Source: Elusimicrobiota bacterium
GTDB taxonomy: Bacteria; Elusimicrobiota; Elusimicrobia; UBA1565; UBA9628
Length of the DNA stretch: 64,000 bases
Direction of reading: 5' to 3'
NCBI GenBank assembly: GCA_023213235.1
Contig: CP096137.1
Coordinates: 941,587 to 1,005,586 of the forward strand
The position numbers were made by a program, and so were the translations under genes. This document shows, piece by piece, positions 17,774-28,733 of the stretch. The notes beneath the pieces were generated by a model. That model searched no databases. It saw nothing but the letters and a program-made list of their open reading frames with translations, and was not told the origin of the DNA. Within the stretch, counting starts at the first letter, position 1, and every line of letters starts with the position of its first letter.

Positions 17774-18687
17774 CCGACGTCTTCGCGGCGCCGCACGCTC
17801 CGAAAGACCAGAGCCTCGTGCTCAAGGTCGCCTCGGTCGTGCGCTACCGCTTCTTCCTGTACGCCGGCCTGCTGCCCTACTTCCTGGGCGGCGCGTGGGC
17901 GTTTGGAGTTGAAAAGTCGTTCAACGGATCCGTTTTCCTGCTGGGGCTTTTCGGGATATTCCTTTCCGTGGTCGGCGTGGAGTCGTTCAACGAATACTAC
18001 GACGCCAAGATGGGAACCGACCGCGTGTTCAACCCCGACGCCGAGGAGTACATCCCCGAGTGGATGTGGTCGCTGGGCGTCGCCGCCTTCGCCGTCGCGG
18101 CGTCGATCGGGTTCTACCTCGCGTGGTCCGGCGGCTGGCCGATCGTGCTGTACACTCTTCTCGGCGGCGCCGCGGCCGTGTGGTACGTCGGGCCGCCCGT
18201 GCGCTGGGTTTACCGCGGCTTGGGTGAGACCGTCATCGGTTTGTCCTATGGTCCGTGGATGGTGCTCGGGTCCCTGCATCTGCACACCCATCGATTTTCT
18301 TGGGCGGCTTTGCTGGCCTCGCTCGTTCCCGGGCTGCTGATCACCGCGCTGGCCACCGTCAACAATATTCCGGACTTCCATCAGGATCGTCTCGTCGGAA
18401 AGAAAAATCTGGTGGTCCGGCTCGGGCGCAAAAACGGAAGATATCTCTACTTGGCCATGTCCGCCGTGGGACTTCTGACGATCCCTGTCGCGGTCGGCTT
18501 GGGAATCTTCCCTCGGTTAACCTTGCTTGCCGCTCTCGCCGGCTTGCCCCTGTGGGTGATCTCGTTTAAGGCCGGCGAAAAAACGTGGGACACGCCCCGC
18601 CTGTTCATGCCTGCTATCAGGGCCATCGTTCAGTGCTACGCCCTCACGACCGCTCTTTTCGCCCTCTGCGTGGCGTTCGGAAAATGA
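17770..18687 (+). CDS. UbiA-family membrane prenyltransferase
   Basis: A 305-residue polytopic protein with about eight or nine hydrophobic helices. It has both aspartate-rich UbiA motifs: SFNEYYDAKMGTD near residue 77 (N-x-x-x-D-x-x-x-D) and NNIPDFHQDRLVGKKNLVVR near residue 200, the latter close to MenA-type enzymes. UbiA enzymes attach a polyprenyl chain to an aromatic ring using a prenyl diphosphate bound by Mg2+ at these aspartates. Its gene is sandwiched, with ATGA overlaps on both sides, between two radical SAM genes, which is unusual for a plain menaquinone gene. The aromatic acceptor is not known. Confidence 0.88.
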   Translation: MTDVFAAPHAPKDQSLVLKVASVVRYRFFLYAGLLPYFLGGAWAFGVEKSFNGSVFLLGLFGIFLSVVGVESFNEYYDAKMGTDRVFNPDAEEYIPEWMWSLGVAAFAVAASIGFYLAWSGGWPIVLYTLLGGAAAVWYVGPPVRWVYRGLGETVIGLSYGPWMVLGSLHLHTHRFSWAALLASLVPGLLITALATVNNIPDFHQDRLVGKKNLVVRLGRKNGRYLYLAMSAVGLLTIPVAVGLGIFPRLTLLAALAGLPLWVISFKAGEKTWDTPRLFMPAIRAIVQCYALTTALFALCVAFGK

Positions 18688-19642
18688 AGATCGAACAATT
18701 CTCGTCGCCGACCATGGTCACCTGGCAGCTGACGCGGGACTGCGATCTCGCGTGCCTGCATTGCTGCACGGACTCGGCGCCGGGCAAGGCGCTCCCGGGC
18801 GAACTCACCCGCGAGCAGGCGCTCAAGCTCTCGCGCGAGATCGTCGCGGCCGGCGTGCCGTACGCGATGATCGTCGGGGGGAGCCGACCTTGGCGCCTCA
18901 CTTCGCCGAGGTGTGCAAGACCCTCTCGGACGGCGGCGTCCTGCTCAAGATCGAGACGAACGGGAACAATTTCGATCCGTCCAAGCTGAAGGGCCTCGGC
19001 ATCCGCTCCGTCCAGATCTCGCTCGACGGCGCCTCTCAGGCCGTATACGGGCGCCAACGGATCCATGGGAATCTGGAGAAGGCCATTGCGGCGTGCAAGG
19101 CGGTCGTGGCCGCCGGCCTGCCGCTCGAGGTCACCTTCGCCCCGACGCGCCTGAACATTTTCGAGAGCGAGGCCGTCATCGACCTCGCGCTCTCGCTCGG
19201 CGCTTTCCGCTTCAACACCGGGCAGCTCATGCGCCTGGGCACCGCCGCCAAGCTCTGGGACAAGCTCGAGCCCTCGAAGGCCGAGTACGCGGGCTTCCTG
19301 CGCATCCTCGAGCGCAAGGAACGCGAGATGGCGGGCAAGATGGAGCTGTGCTACAAGCCGTTCTCCATGGAAGAGGAGATGGCCCACCGCGCCCTGCAGC
19401 CCTCGGGCACCTTGCTCATCCTTCCCGACGGCCGCGTGAAGGTCGCCGCCCCGCTGCCCTTTACGTGCGCCGACCTTAAAACGCAAGATTTCCTCTCCGC
19501 GTGGGAGTCGTACAAAGCCGCGTGGGGAACGACGGCGGTCCGCGAGGCGCTCGAGCGCCTGGCCGCCGACCCGAAGCTCTCGGCCCGCGCCAACGAGTGG
19601 ACGGAGCTGGAGCAAGATTTGCCGGCGATGGTCAGCCGGTGA
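18684..19642 (+). CDS. Radical SAM protein 2 of the peptide/prenyl operon (one frame break)
   Basis: Reading across a break in the G6 run 18876-18881 gives about 319 residues; the missing base falls inside the GGEP motif. LTRDCDLACLHCCTDSAPGK carries the CxxxCxxC cluster motif, and KIETNGNNF and SLDGASQAVY line the SAM site. The C-terminus (LLILPDGRVKVAAPLPFTCA then DLKTQDFLSAW) is again SPASM-like with a single cysteine. It is a paralogue of the flanking radical SAM proteins. It starts by an ATGA overlap with the UbiA gene and is followed after 11 bases by the candidate peptide gene, making the peptide its likely substrate. Confidence 0.87.
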
Positions 19643-19653
19643 AAAGAGGACAC

Positions 19654-19773
19654 ATGAACGACCAGAAGACCGTGACCGATGCCAAGGCCGAGCCCAAGCT
19701 CGCTTGGGAGACTCCCTCTCTTGAGGAAGTTTCCGAGCGCGTGATGGCCCAGCCTTACATCCGGTTCACGTAA
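19654..19773 (+). CDS. Candidate RiPP precursor peptide (39 residues)
   Basis: A 39-codon gene with its own Shine-Dalgarno (AAGAGGA, about four bases before ATG), unlike the overlapping genes around it. The N-terminal half is polar and charged, as in RiPP leaders; the middle reads LAWETPSLEEVSERV, resembling the W-x-x-P-x-L motif of many leaders recognised by PqqD-like domains. The C-terminal core is MAQPYIRFT, with one Tyr and one Phe plus Arg and Thr. It lies between radical SAM genes 2 and 3, two bases before the latter. I infer it is the substrate of the radical SAM enzymes, with Tyr35 or Phe38 as plausible sites. Homologues would decide. Confidence 0.7.
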   Translation: MNDQKTVTDAKAEPKLAWETPSLEEVSERVMAQPYIRFT

Positions 19774-19774
19774 A

Positions 19775-20731
19775 ATGACGGACCGGAGGGGGCGTCCGTG
19801 GGCGACTACGGCGCCCCCTCTTTCTTGCCTGGCAGCTGAGCAACCGCTGCACGGGGCGCTGCCAGCACTGCTGCGAGGAGTCCGGGCCCGACAAGGCGTG
19901 GCCCGACGAGATGAACCGCGAGCAGGCGTTGTCGCTCGCCCGCCAGATCGTCTCGAACGGCATCGCCTACGTCGCGTTCGGCGGCGGCGAGCCCATGGGC
20001 TCGCCCTGGGCGCTCGAGATTTTCGACATCCTGACGAAGGGGGCGTCGAGATCAAGATCGAGACGAACGGCTTGGATCTCAGCGACGCCGTCTGCGACCA
20101 CTTGCAGCGCCTCAAAGTGGCGTGCGTGCAGATCTCCATCGACGGAGCCACGGCCGCCGTTCACGAGCAGCTTCGTCCCGGATCCGGCTATGCTCCCGCC
20201 TGGGCCGCCATCGAGCGGCTCGTCAAGCGCGGTCTCGAGCCCGAGCTCGTGTTCATCCCGACGCGAATCAACGTCAAGGACGCCGTCGCCGTGTACGAGC
20301 AGGCCGCCAAGGCCGGCATCCGCACCTTCGTCACCGGCCCGATGATGCGCCTCGGCCGCGCCGCGTACGCGTGGGACACGCTCGCCTGCTCCGAGGAGGA
20401 GTGGAAAGAGGCCGTGATGGGCCTGAAGGCCGCCGCGGCCGCCCTCAAGGGGCCGAAGCTCGCGATCTACCCGTGGGGCATCCAGCAGGAGATGGTGACC
20501 CGCGCCGAGAGCCCGCAGTCGATGGTGCTCGTCGTCCCCAACGGCCGCGCCAAGCTCCTCAACGCCCTGCCGTTCGCCGTCGCCGACCTCCGCACCGAGA
20601 GCCTCGCGACCGCGTGGCCCAAGGTCGGAGCCGCCTGGAAGTCCAAGGAAGTGCAAGACTTCGTGCGCCGCGCCCAGACCGAGACCGACCTCCTCAAGCA
20701 CGCCAACGAGTGCTGGGACGTCAAAGTCTAG
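19775..20731 (+). CDS. Radical SAM protein 3 of the peptide/prenyl operon (three frame breaks)
   Basis: The protein is continuous only if one base is restored at each of 19788-19792, 19814-19818 and 20039-20043, giving about 319 residues. LSNRCTGRCQHCCEESGPDK holds the CxxxCxxC motif, AFGGGEPMGSP the GGEP motif, then KIETNGLDL and SIDGATAAVH. The SPASM-like tail (MVLVVPNGRAKLLNALPFAV then ADLRTESLATAW) has lost even the single cysteine kept in its paralogues. It is therefore a one-cluster radical SAM enzyme, or could have become an accessory subunit. The start follows the peptide stop by one base. It is the last gene of the operon. Confidence 0.82.
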   Translation: MTDRRGRPWATTAPPLSCLAAEQPLHGALPALLRGVRARQGVARRDEPRAGVVARPPDRLERHRLRRVRRRRAHGLALGARDFRHPDEGGVEIKIETNGLDLSDAVCDHLQRLKVACVQISIDGATAAVHEQLRPGSGYAPAWAAIERLVKRGLEPELVFIPTRINVKDAVAVYEQAAKAGIRTFVTGPMMRLGRAAYAWDTLACSEEEWKEAVMGLKAAAAALKGPKLAIYPWGIQQEMVTRAESPQSMVLVVPNGRAKLLNALPFAVADLRTESLATAWPKVGAAWKSKEVQDFVRRAQTETDLLKHANECWDVKV

Positions 20732-20789
20732 GCCCTTTTCCCGGGCGTTCCTTCCCCAGACGGCCCAACCCCCGGCGCTTCCCTACCTT

Positions 20790-20795
20790 TATACT
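20790..20795 (+). promoter_or_regulatory. -10 box of the PPK2-like gene
   Basis: TATACT, six bases before ATG 20802; leaderless geometry. It separates this gene from the radical SAM operon. Confidence 0.6.
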
Positions 20796-20801
20796 CTGGC
20801 C

Positions 20802-22025
20802 ATGATGCGAGCCTTCCTCGCGGCCCTGCTGCTGCTCTCGCCGCTTTCGTCCTTCGCCCAGGTCGCCCGCGTCCCGGTCCTCTCCTCGCCGCTCGTCCCG
20901 GCCTTCCGCGGCCCCGTCATCTCCGAGCTGAACGCCCAGCTCAAGCCCCTGCTCGCCGCGGAGACGATGCCCCAGCTCAAGGCCGCCTTCGCGACCGGGG
21001 TCGTCCCGACGCCGGCCGCCGCCACGCCCGCCGCCTTCGCCGCCCGCGCCGCGATCGTGCAGGCCATGGCCGACCCGAAGGCCGCCTTGCCGCAGATCGT
21101 GAGCTCGCTCCAGGCCGCCGGCGGCCCCAAGGCGCAGAAGGCCGCGGCCCGCCTCCAGGAGCTCGGCGCGATGCTCGAGTCGCCCAAGGCCGCGGGCGTG
21201 ATCGCCTCCGCCGCGGCGCTCAACGCCCGCTTCGACGGCGCGACCGCCCTTCCCGGCGAGTCCGTCGACCTCTCTCGGATGCCGACGAATGAGAACGGCC
21301 CTTCAGAAAAGAAGACGTTGCGACGTCTTCGCAACGAAGTGAAGGAAGCGAATAAACTCGAAGATATGCTCGCCGCCGCGAAGACCCAGGCCGTGCTCGT
21401 CGTCCTCCAGGGCATGGACACCGCCGGCAAGGACGGCGCGATCAAGCACGGGATGACCGGCCTCAATCCCGCCTGGACGCGCGTCTCCGCCTTCAAGAAA
21501 CCGTCGGCCGAGGAGGCCCGGCAGGACTTCCTCGAGCGCATCCGCAAGGAGGCGCCGAAGCCCGGGATTATCGGCGTGTTCAACCGCTCCCACTACGAGG
21601 ACATCGCGGTCCCGACCGTGTACGGCACGCATTCTCCGGAAGAAGTCGCGGCGCGTTACGCGAAGCTCGTCGCCTTCGAGCGCGAGCTGGCCGAGCGCGG
21701 AGTGAAGGTGGTCAAGATCTTCCTGCACGTCAGCAAGGACGTCCAGCGCGAGCGTCTGCAGCGGCGCATCGACCGACCGGACAAGCGCTGGAAGTTCGCG
21801 ATGGCCGACCTCGAGACGCGCAAGAAGTGGGACGAGTTCCAGAAGGCGTACGGCGCGATCCTCGCGCGCACGAGCACCTACTGGGCGCCGTGGAACGTGA
21901 TCCCGGCCGACGACAAGCCCCGCCGAGACCGCGCGTTCGCCCGCCTGTTGCGCAAGGCGATGCAGCGCATGGGGCTGGCCTACCCGCCGGCGCCGGACCG
22001 CGACGGGATCAAGATCCCGAAGTAG
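20802..22025 (+). CDS. PPK2-family polyphosphate:nucleotide phosphotransferase with signal peptide and long N-terminal extension
   Basis: A 407-residue protein. Residues 1-19 (MMRAFLAALLLLSPLSSFA) look like a cleavable signal peptide, and residues 20-155 are Ala-rich helical sequence of no recognised family. The C-terminal 240 residues are a PPK2 kinase: VVLQGMDTAGKDGAIKHGMT is the Walker A region, FNRSHYEDIAVPTVYG contains the Walker B and polyphosphate-binding region, and RRIDRPDKRWKF forms the lid. PPK2 moves phosphate between polyphosphate and nucleotides and is normally cytoplasmic at about 230-300 residues. Export is predicted from sequence only. The 3' end overlaps the opposite DUF4279 gene. 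Confidence 0.8.
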   Translation: MMRAFLAALLLLSPLSSFAQVARVPVLSSPLVPAFRGPVISELNAQLKPLLAAETMPQLKAAFATGVVPTPAAATPAAFAARAAIVQAMADPKAALPQIVSSLQAAGGPKAQKAAARLQELGAMLESPKAAGVIASAAALNARFDGATALPGESVDLSRMPTNENGPSEKKTLRRLRNEVKEANKLEDMLAAAKTQAVLVVLQGMDTAGKDGAIKHGMTGLNPAWTRVSAFKKPSAEEARQDFLERIRKEAPKPGIIGVFNRSHYEDIAVPTVYGTHSPEEVAARYAKLVAFERELAERGVKVVKIFLHVSKDVQRERLQRRIDRPDKRWKFAMADLETRKKWDEFQKAYGAILARTSTYWAPWNVIPADDKPRRDRAFARLLRKAMQRMGLAYPPAPDRDGIKIPK

Positions 22026-22457
22026 GGGGCTTGGGCTCGGTCGCGGGCGTGGAGGACGCGCGCTCGACGACCATCGAGATCTCGACGTCGAGCTGAGCCC
22101 CGATCGCCGCGAGCCAGCGCAGGTCGTCGCGCGAGAACGTGACCGGGGGATGTTCCGGCAGATGATCTCGCAGACGACCTGGACCTTCGCCTGCGTCGAA
22201 ATCTCCCCGATCTTCTGCGCCACCGGCGCGATGCGCTTGAGGAACGAGCGGAAGTGGTCGTCGACGCGTGTGGTCATCATCGCCGTCGAGTCGAGGATGT
22301 AGCCGTGCTCCTTTAATAGGGCGCCGAAGGTGCCCGTGCGGTCGCCGAGCTTCCAGGACTCGTCGGGCTTGATGCCGAGGTGGGCCTCGATCTGGGCGGC
22401 CGTGAGCGTCTGGCTCGTGATCTTCAGGCGGACGACGGTGCTTTCTCTGGCGGGCAC
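22009..22457 (-). CDS. DUF4279 protein (one frame break)
   Basis: Reading across a break in the run 22145-22149 gives a 149-residue cytoplasmic protein. LKITSQTLTAAQIEAHLGIK, then PDESWKLGDRTG, is the usual opening of DUF4279 proteins; the second half includes TFSRDDLRWLAAIGAQLDVE followed by a strand and a proline-rich tail. Function unknown. GTG 22457 is chosen because a TACACT box lies seven bases upstream. The gene overlaps the tail of the PPK2-like gene by 17 bases in the convergent direction. Confidence 0.75.
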
Positions 22458-22464
22458 GGGAGGG

Positions 22465-22470
22465 AGTGTA
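22465..22470 (-). promoter_or_regulatory. -10 box of the DUF4279 gene
   Basis: TACACT on the minus strand, seven bases before GTG 22457. Confidence 0.5.
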
Positions 22471-22497
22471 GCGGCGTAAGGTTACAGCGTCAAGGGC

Positions 22498-22531
22498 GAG
22501 AATTTACGGAATGTACGTGCCTGGCACTTAC

Positions 22532-22535
<4 letters not shown>
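22498..22535 (+). repeat. Dispersed 38-40 bp repeat, copy A
   Basis: Begins GAGAATTTACGG, continues with AATGTACGTGCCTGGCAC and ends TTACTCAG. It contains the near-palindromic core GTGCCTGGCAC. It matches copy B (35415-35454, reverse orientation) at about 35 of 38 positions. The TCA at 22532-22534 is the stop codon (TGA) of purH on the minus strand. Confidence 0.7.
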
Positions 22536-26004
<3,469 letters not shown>

Positions 26005-26027
<23 letters not shown>

Positions 26028-26457
26028 TCTTCTTCTTGGGAGGAGCGCCCTCGCGGGCCTTCTTGAGCGCGTCGAGGATGCCGTTGACGAAGCGCGTGGC
26101 CTCCTCGGTCGAGTACTTGCGCACGATCTCGATGGCCTCGTCGATGATGACGCCGACGGGCGTGTCGGGGCGCGCGCCGAGCTCGTAGGCGGCCAGGCGC
26201 AGGACGTTGCGGTCGACGGCGGCCATGCGGGCCATCGACCAGTTCGCGGCCCGCTCGGCGATCGTCGCGTCGAGGGCCTCGACCTTCTCCAGGGTCCCGA
26301 GCGCGAGCTCGCCGGCGAAGGCGAGCGTCTCCGCGTCGGCCTCGGCGTCCTCGCGGCGGGTGACGATCGCGAAGGCGTCGGCGCCGCTCAGGCGCGCGAC
26401 GTCGGCGACGTAGAGGGCCTGAAGGGCGATCTCGCGGCCCAGGCGCCTACGACCCAC
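26005..26457 (-). CDS. nusB: Transcription antitermination factor NusB
   Basis: A 150-residue all-helical protein starting at GTG 26457 inside the 3' end of ribH. RRLGREIALQALYVADVARL is the N-terminal RNA-binding helix; RNVLRLAAYELGARPDTPVG, DEAIEIVRKYSTEEATRFVN and GILDALKKARE are the diagnostic C-terminal blocks. NusB with NusE binds boxA in rRNA leaders and prevents early termination. The tail is lysine-rich (PPKKKNARKKEP) and overlaps the start of ligA. The ribH-nusB pairing is common in bacteria. Confidence 0.92.
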
Positions 26458-26881
26458 GGAGCTCCTCCTTGAGCGCGATCATCTCGAGCGCGGCGAGCGC
26501 GGCCTCGCGGCCGCGGTCCATCGCGCCCTTCGTGCGCGCCATCGCCTGCCTCTCGTTGTTCGGCGTGATGACGCCGAGGATGACGGGCACGCGCGTCTCG
26601 AGGGAGACGCGGTGGAGGGACTGCGCCATCGAGCGCGCGAGGTGGTCATTTTGGGGCGTCTGACCTTTCATGACGCAGCCGAGCGTCACGACGGCCTGGT
26701 AGAGGTTGGTCTTCGCGAGCTCCTGGACGGCCCAGGGGATCTCCCAGCCGCCGGGGACCTCGACGACCTTGAGCTGGGAATCCGTCCAGCCCTCGGCCTT
26801 GAAGGTCTTGAGGCAGCTCGCGAGCAGGCGCGAGGTCACCTCCTCGTTGAACCGCGATTTGACGATGGCGACTCGCTTCAT
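26447..26881 (-). CDS. ribH: 6,7-dimethyl-8-ribityllumazine synthase
   Basis: A 144-residue protein that condenses the ribityl pyrimidine with dihydroxybutanone phosphate, the step before riboflavin. Seen: IVKSRFNEEVTSRLLASCLK, VVEVPGGWEIPWAVQELAK, AVVTLGCVMKGQTPQNDHLA (loop at the active site, with His as general acid/base in the NDH segment) and VILGVITPNNERQAMAR. The length is short but complete; the usual GTE-x-x-x-QA reads NNERQAMAR here. ATGA overlap with ribBA upstream and a GTG overlap with nusB downstream. Confidence 0.93.
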   Translation of the reverse strand: MKRVAIVKSRFNEEVTSRLLASCLKTFKAEGWTDSQLKVVEVPGGWEIPWAVQELAKTNLYQAVVTLGCVMKGQTPQNDHLARSMAQSLHRVSLETRVPVILGVITPNNERQAMARTKGAMDRGREAALAALEMIALKEELRGS

Positions 26882-28107
26882 CTGATCTCCTCCGGCACTG
26901 ACAGCAGGTGGCCCATCTTCTCGCGCTTGGTCTTCATGTAGGCGGCGTTGTGCTTGTTCGAGGGAAGCTGGAGCTGGACGCGCTCGGCGACGTGCAGGCC
27001 GTAGCCTTCGATGCCGACGATCTTGCGCGGGTTGTTGGTCAGGATGCGGATCGAGGTGAGGCCCTGGTCGGCCAGCATCTGCGCGCCGATGCCGTACTCG
27101 CGCAGGTCGGGCTTGAGGCCGAGGGCGAGGTTCGCCTCGACGGTGTCGAGGCCCTTGTCCTGGAGGGCGTACGCCTTGATCTTGTTGATGAGTCCGATGC
27201 CGCGGCCCTCCTGGTTGAGATAGACGAGGACGCCCTTCTTCGCGGCCGCGATCTGCTTGAGGGCCGCGTCGAGCTGGACGCCGCAGTCGCACTTGGCGGA
27301 GAACAGCGCGTCGCCCGTCACGCACGACGAGTGCACGCGCACGAGCACCTTCTTGGCGCCGCGCACCTCGCCCTTGACCATCGCGAGGTGGACCTTGCCC
27401 GTCAGCGTTTCTTCATAAACACGGATGGTGAAGTCGCCGTACTTGGTGGGGAGCTTGGCGCTGGCCTTGCGCTCCACGAGGCGATCCTTCCGCCTCCGGT
27501 ATTCGATCAGATCGGCGATCGTGACGATCTTGAGCTTGTGCTTGCGCGCGAACTTCATGAGCTGCGGCGTGCGCGACATCGAGCCGTCCGCGTTGAGGAT
27601 CTCGCAGATGACGCCGGCGGGCTTGAGCCCCGCGAGGCGCGCGAGGTCGACGGCGGCCTCCGTGTGGCCCGCGCGCACGAGCACTCCGCCTTCCTTCGCG
27701 CGCAGGGGGAAGATGTGTCCGGGCCGGCCGAGGTCCTCGGGGCGGGTCTTCGGGTCGATGAGGGCCTTGATCGTGACGGCGCGGTCACGGGCGGAGATGC
27801 CCGTCGAGGTGCCGCGCTTGGCGTCGACGGAGATCGTGAACGCCGTGTCCTTGCCGGGGACCGCTCCCAGCGGTCCCGAGGAGTCGGTCATCTGTCCGAG
27901 CTTGAGCGCGTCGAGGCGCGAGGCGGGCAGCGGCACGCAGATCAGGCCGCGCGCGTGCACCGCCATGAAGTTGACGGCGGCGACGCCGCACTTCTCGGCG
28001 GCGATCACGACGTCGCCCTCGTTCTCGCGGTTCGGGTCGTCGATGACGACGATCATCCTGCCTTTGCGGACGTCGGCGAGGGCGTCCTCGATGGGGTGGA
28101 ACTTCAT
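26878..28107 (-). CDS. ribBA: Bifunctional DHBP synthase / GTP cyclohydrolase II
   Basis: A 409-residue fusion. The N-terminal DHBP synthase domain (about 1-205) has VIDDPNRENEGDVVIAAEKC (acidic Mg2+ site), RGTSTGISARDRAVTIKAL and RAGHTEAAVDLARLAGL. The C-terminal cyclohydrolase II domain has VRVHSSCVTGDALFSAKCDC (the zinc cysteines C-x10-C-x-C) and LVYLNQEGRGIGLINKIKAY, plus the GTP-contacting RILTNNPRKIVG. It makes both early precursors of riboflavin, dihydroxybutanone phosphate and the diaminopyrimidine. Overlaps ribE and ribH by ATGA. Confidence 0.94.
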   Translation of the reverse strand: MKFHPIEDALADVRKGRMIVVIDDPNRENEGDVVIAAEKCGVAAVNFMAVHARGLICVPLPASRLDALKLGQMTDSSGPLGAVPGKDTAFTISVDAKRGTSTGISARDRAVTIKALIDPKTRPEDLGRPGHIFPLRAKEGGVLVRAGHTEAAVDLARLAGLKPAGVICEILNADGSMSRTPQLMKFARKHKLKIVTIADLIEYRRRKDRLVERKASAKLPTKYGDFTIRVYEETLTGKVHLAMVKGEVRGAKKVLVRVHSSCVTGDALFSAKCDCGVQLDAALKQIAAAKKGVLVYLNQEGRGIGLINKIKAYALQDKGLDTVEANLALGLKPDLREYGIGAQMLADQGLTSIRILTNNPRKIVGIEGYGLHVAERVQLQLPSNKHNAAYMKTKREKMGHLLSVPEEIR

Positions 28108-28679
28108 TTCGGGCTCCTGAACGCCTCGGCGGCGGCCATCGCGTAGCGCGCGAGCGGGTCGGCCTCCAAGTTGACGCGGTCGCCCGCGGCGCGCTTGCCG
28201 AGGTTCGTGTTCCGCAGAGTGTGGGGCACCAGCATGATCTCGAGATGATCCTTGGCCACGGCGGTGACCGTCAGGCTGATCCCGTCGACGGCGACCGAGC
28301 CCTTCACGGCGACGAGGCCGCGCAGGGCGGCGGGCAGCTCGAGGCGCAGGCGGTAGAAGGCCTCGCCCCAGGGCTCGAGCGCCAGCACCTTGGCGGCGGC
28401 GTCGACGTGGCCGGAGACGAAGTGGCCGCCGATCTCGTCGCCGAGCCTCAGCGAGGGCTCGACGTTGACGACGGCGCCGGGCTTGAGGGAGCCGAGGCTC
28501 GTCCGCTTCCAGGTCTCGGGGCCGACGTCGAACTTGAGTCCGCCGGTCGCGGTGAGGCAGACGCCGTTGACGGCGATCGACGCGCCGAGCTTGGGCTTGG
28601 GGATCTTCGCGGAGATCTCGAGCGTCGTCGCGGTGCGCTTGGTCACCTTGCCGAGATGGTTGATGATGCCGGTGAACAT
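28104..28679 (-). CDS. ribE: Riboflavin synthase, alpha subunit
   Basis: A 191-residue protein made of two similar lumazine-binding barrels: MFTGIINHLGKV then IAVNGVCLTAT and SLGDEIGGHFVSGHVD-like sequence (observed RLGDEIGGHFVSGHVD), and in the second half VDGISLTVTA and LVPHTLRNTNLG. It dismutates two dimethylribityllumazines to riboflavin. It follows ribD after a 54-base gap that holds two hairpins, the only real gap in this operon, and overlaps ribBA downstream. Confidence 0.93.
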   Translation of the reverse strand: MFTGIINHLGKVTKRTATTLEISAKIPKPKLGASIAVNGVCLTATGGLKFDVGPETWKRTSLGSLKPGAVVNVEPSLRLGDEIGGHFVSGHVDAAAKVLALEPWGEAFYRLRLELPAALRGLVAVKGSVAVDGISLTVTAVAKDHLEIMLVPHTLRNTNLGKRAAGDRVNLEADPLARYAMAAAEAFRSPK

Positions 28680-28691
28680 GCTAGTTCCTCG

Positions 28692-28732
28692 CCCCGGTGC
28701 CGGGGTTGTAGAACTCTTCGCGCGAAGAGTTC
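28692..28732. promoter_or_regulatory. Two hairpins between ribD and ribE
   Basis: CCCCGG-TG-CCGGGG (28692-28705) is followed by a perfect 22-base palindrome (28711-28732), whose half-site is GAACTCTTCGC. There is no U-tract, so it is not an ordinary terminator. An operator or RNA-processing hairpin is possible. Confidence 0.5.
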
Positions 28733-28733
28733 C

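Noticed and set aside
18876..18881. Programmed frameshifting at the G6 run in radical SAM gene 2
   Set aside because: The same one-base defect occurs in about 30 other runs, including ligA and tdh, so a special mechanism here is not needed.
19654..19773. Peptide as a lasso or lanthipeptide precursor
   Set aside because: No asparagine synthetase-like cyclase, B1/B2 protease or LanM/LanB gene is present; the core has no cysteine. Radical SAM modification is the only visible chemistry.
28711..28732. Rho-independent terminator between ribD and ribE
   Set aside because: No U-tract follows on either strand, and termination here would cut off five essential downstream genes.
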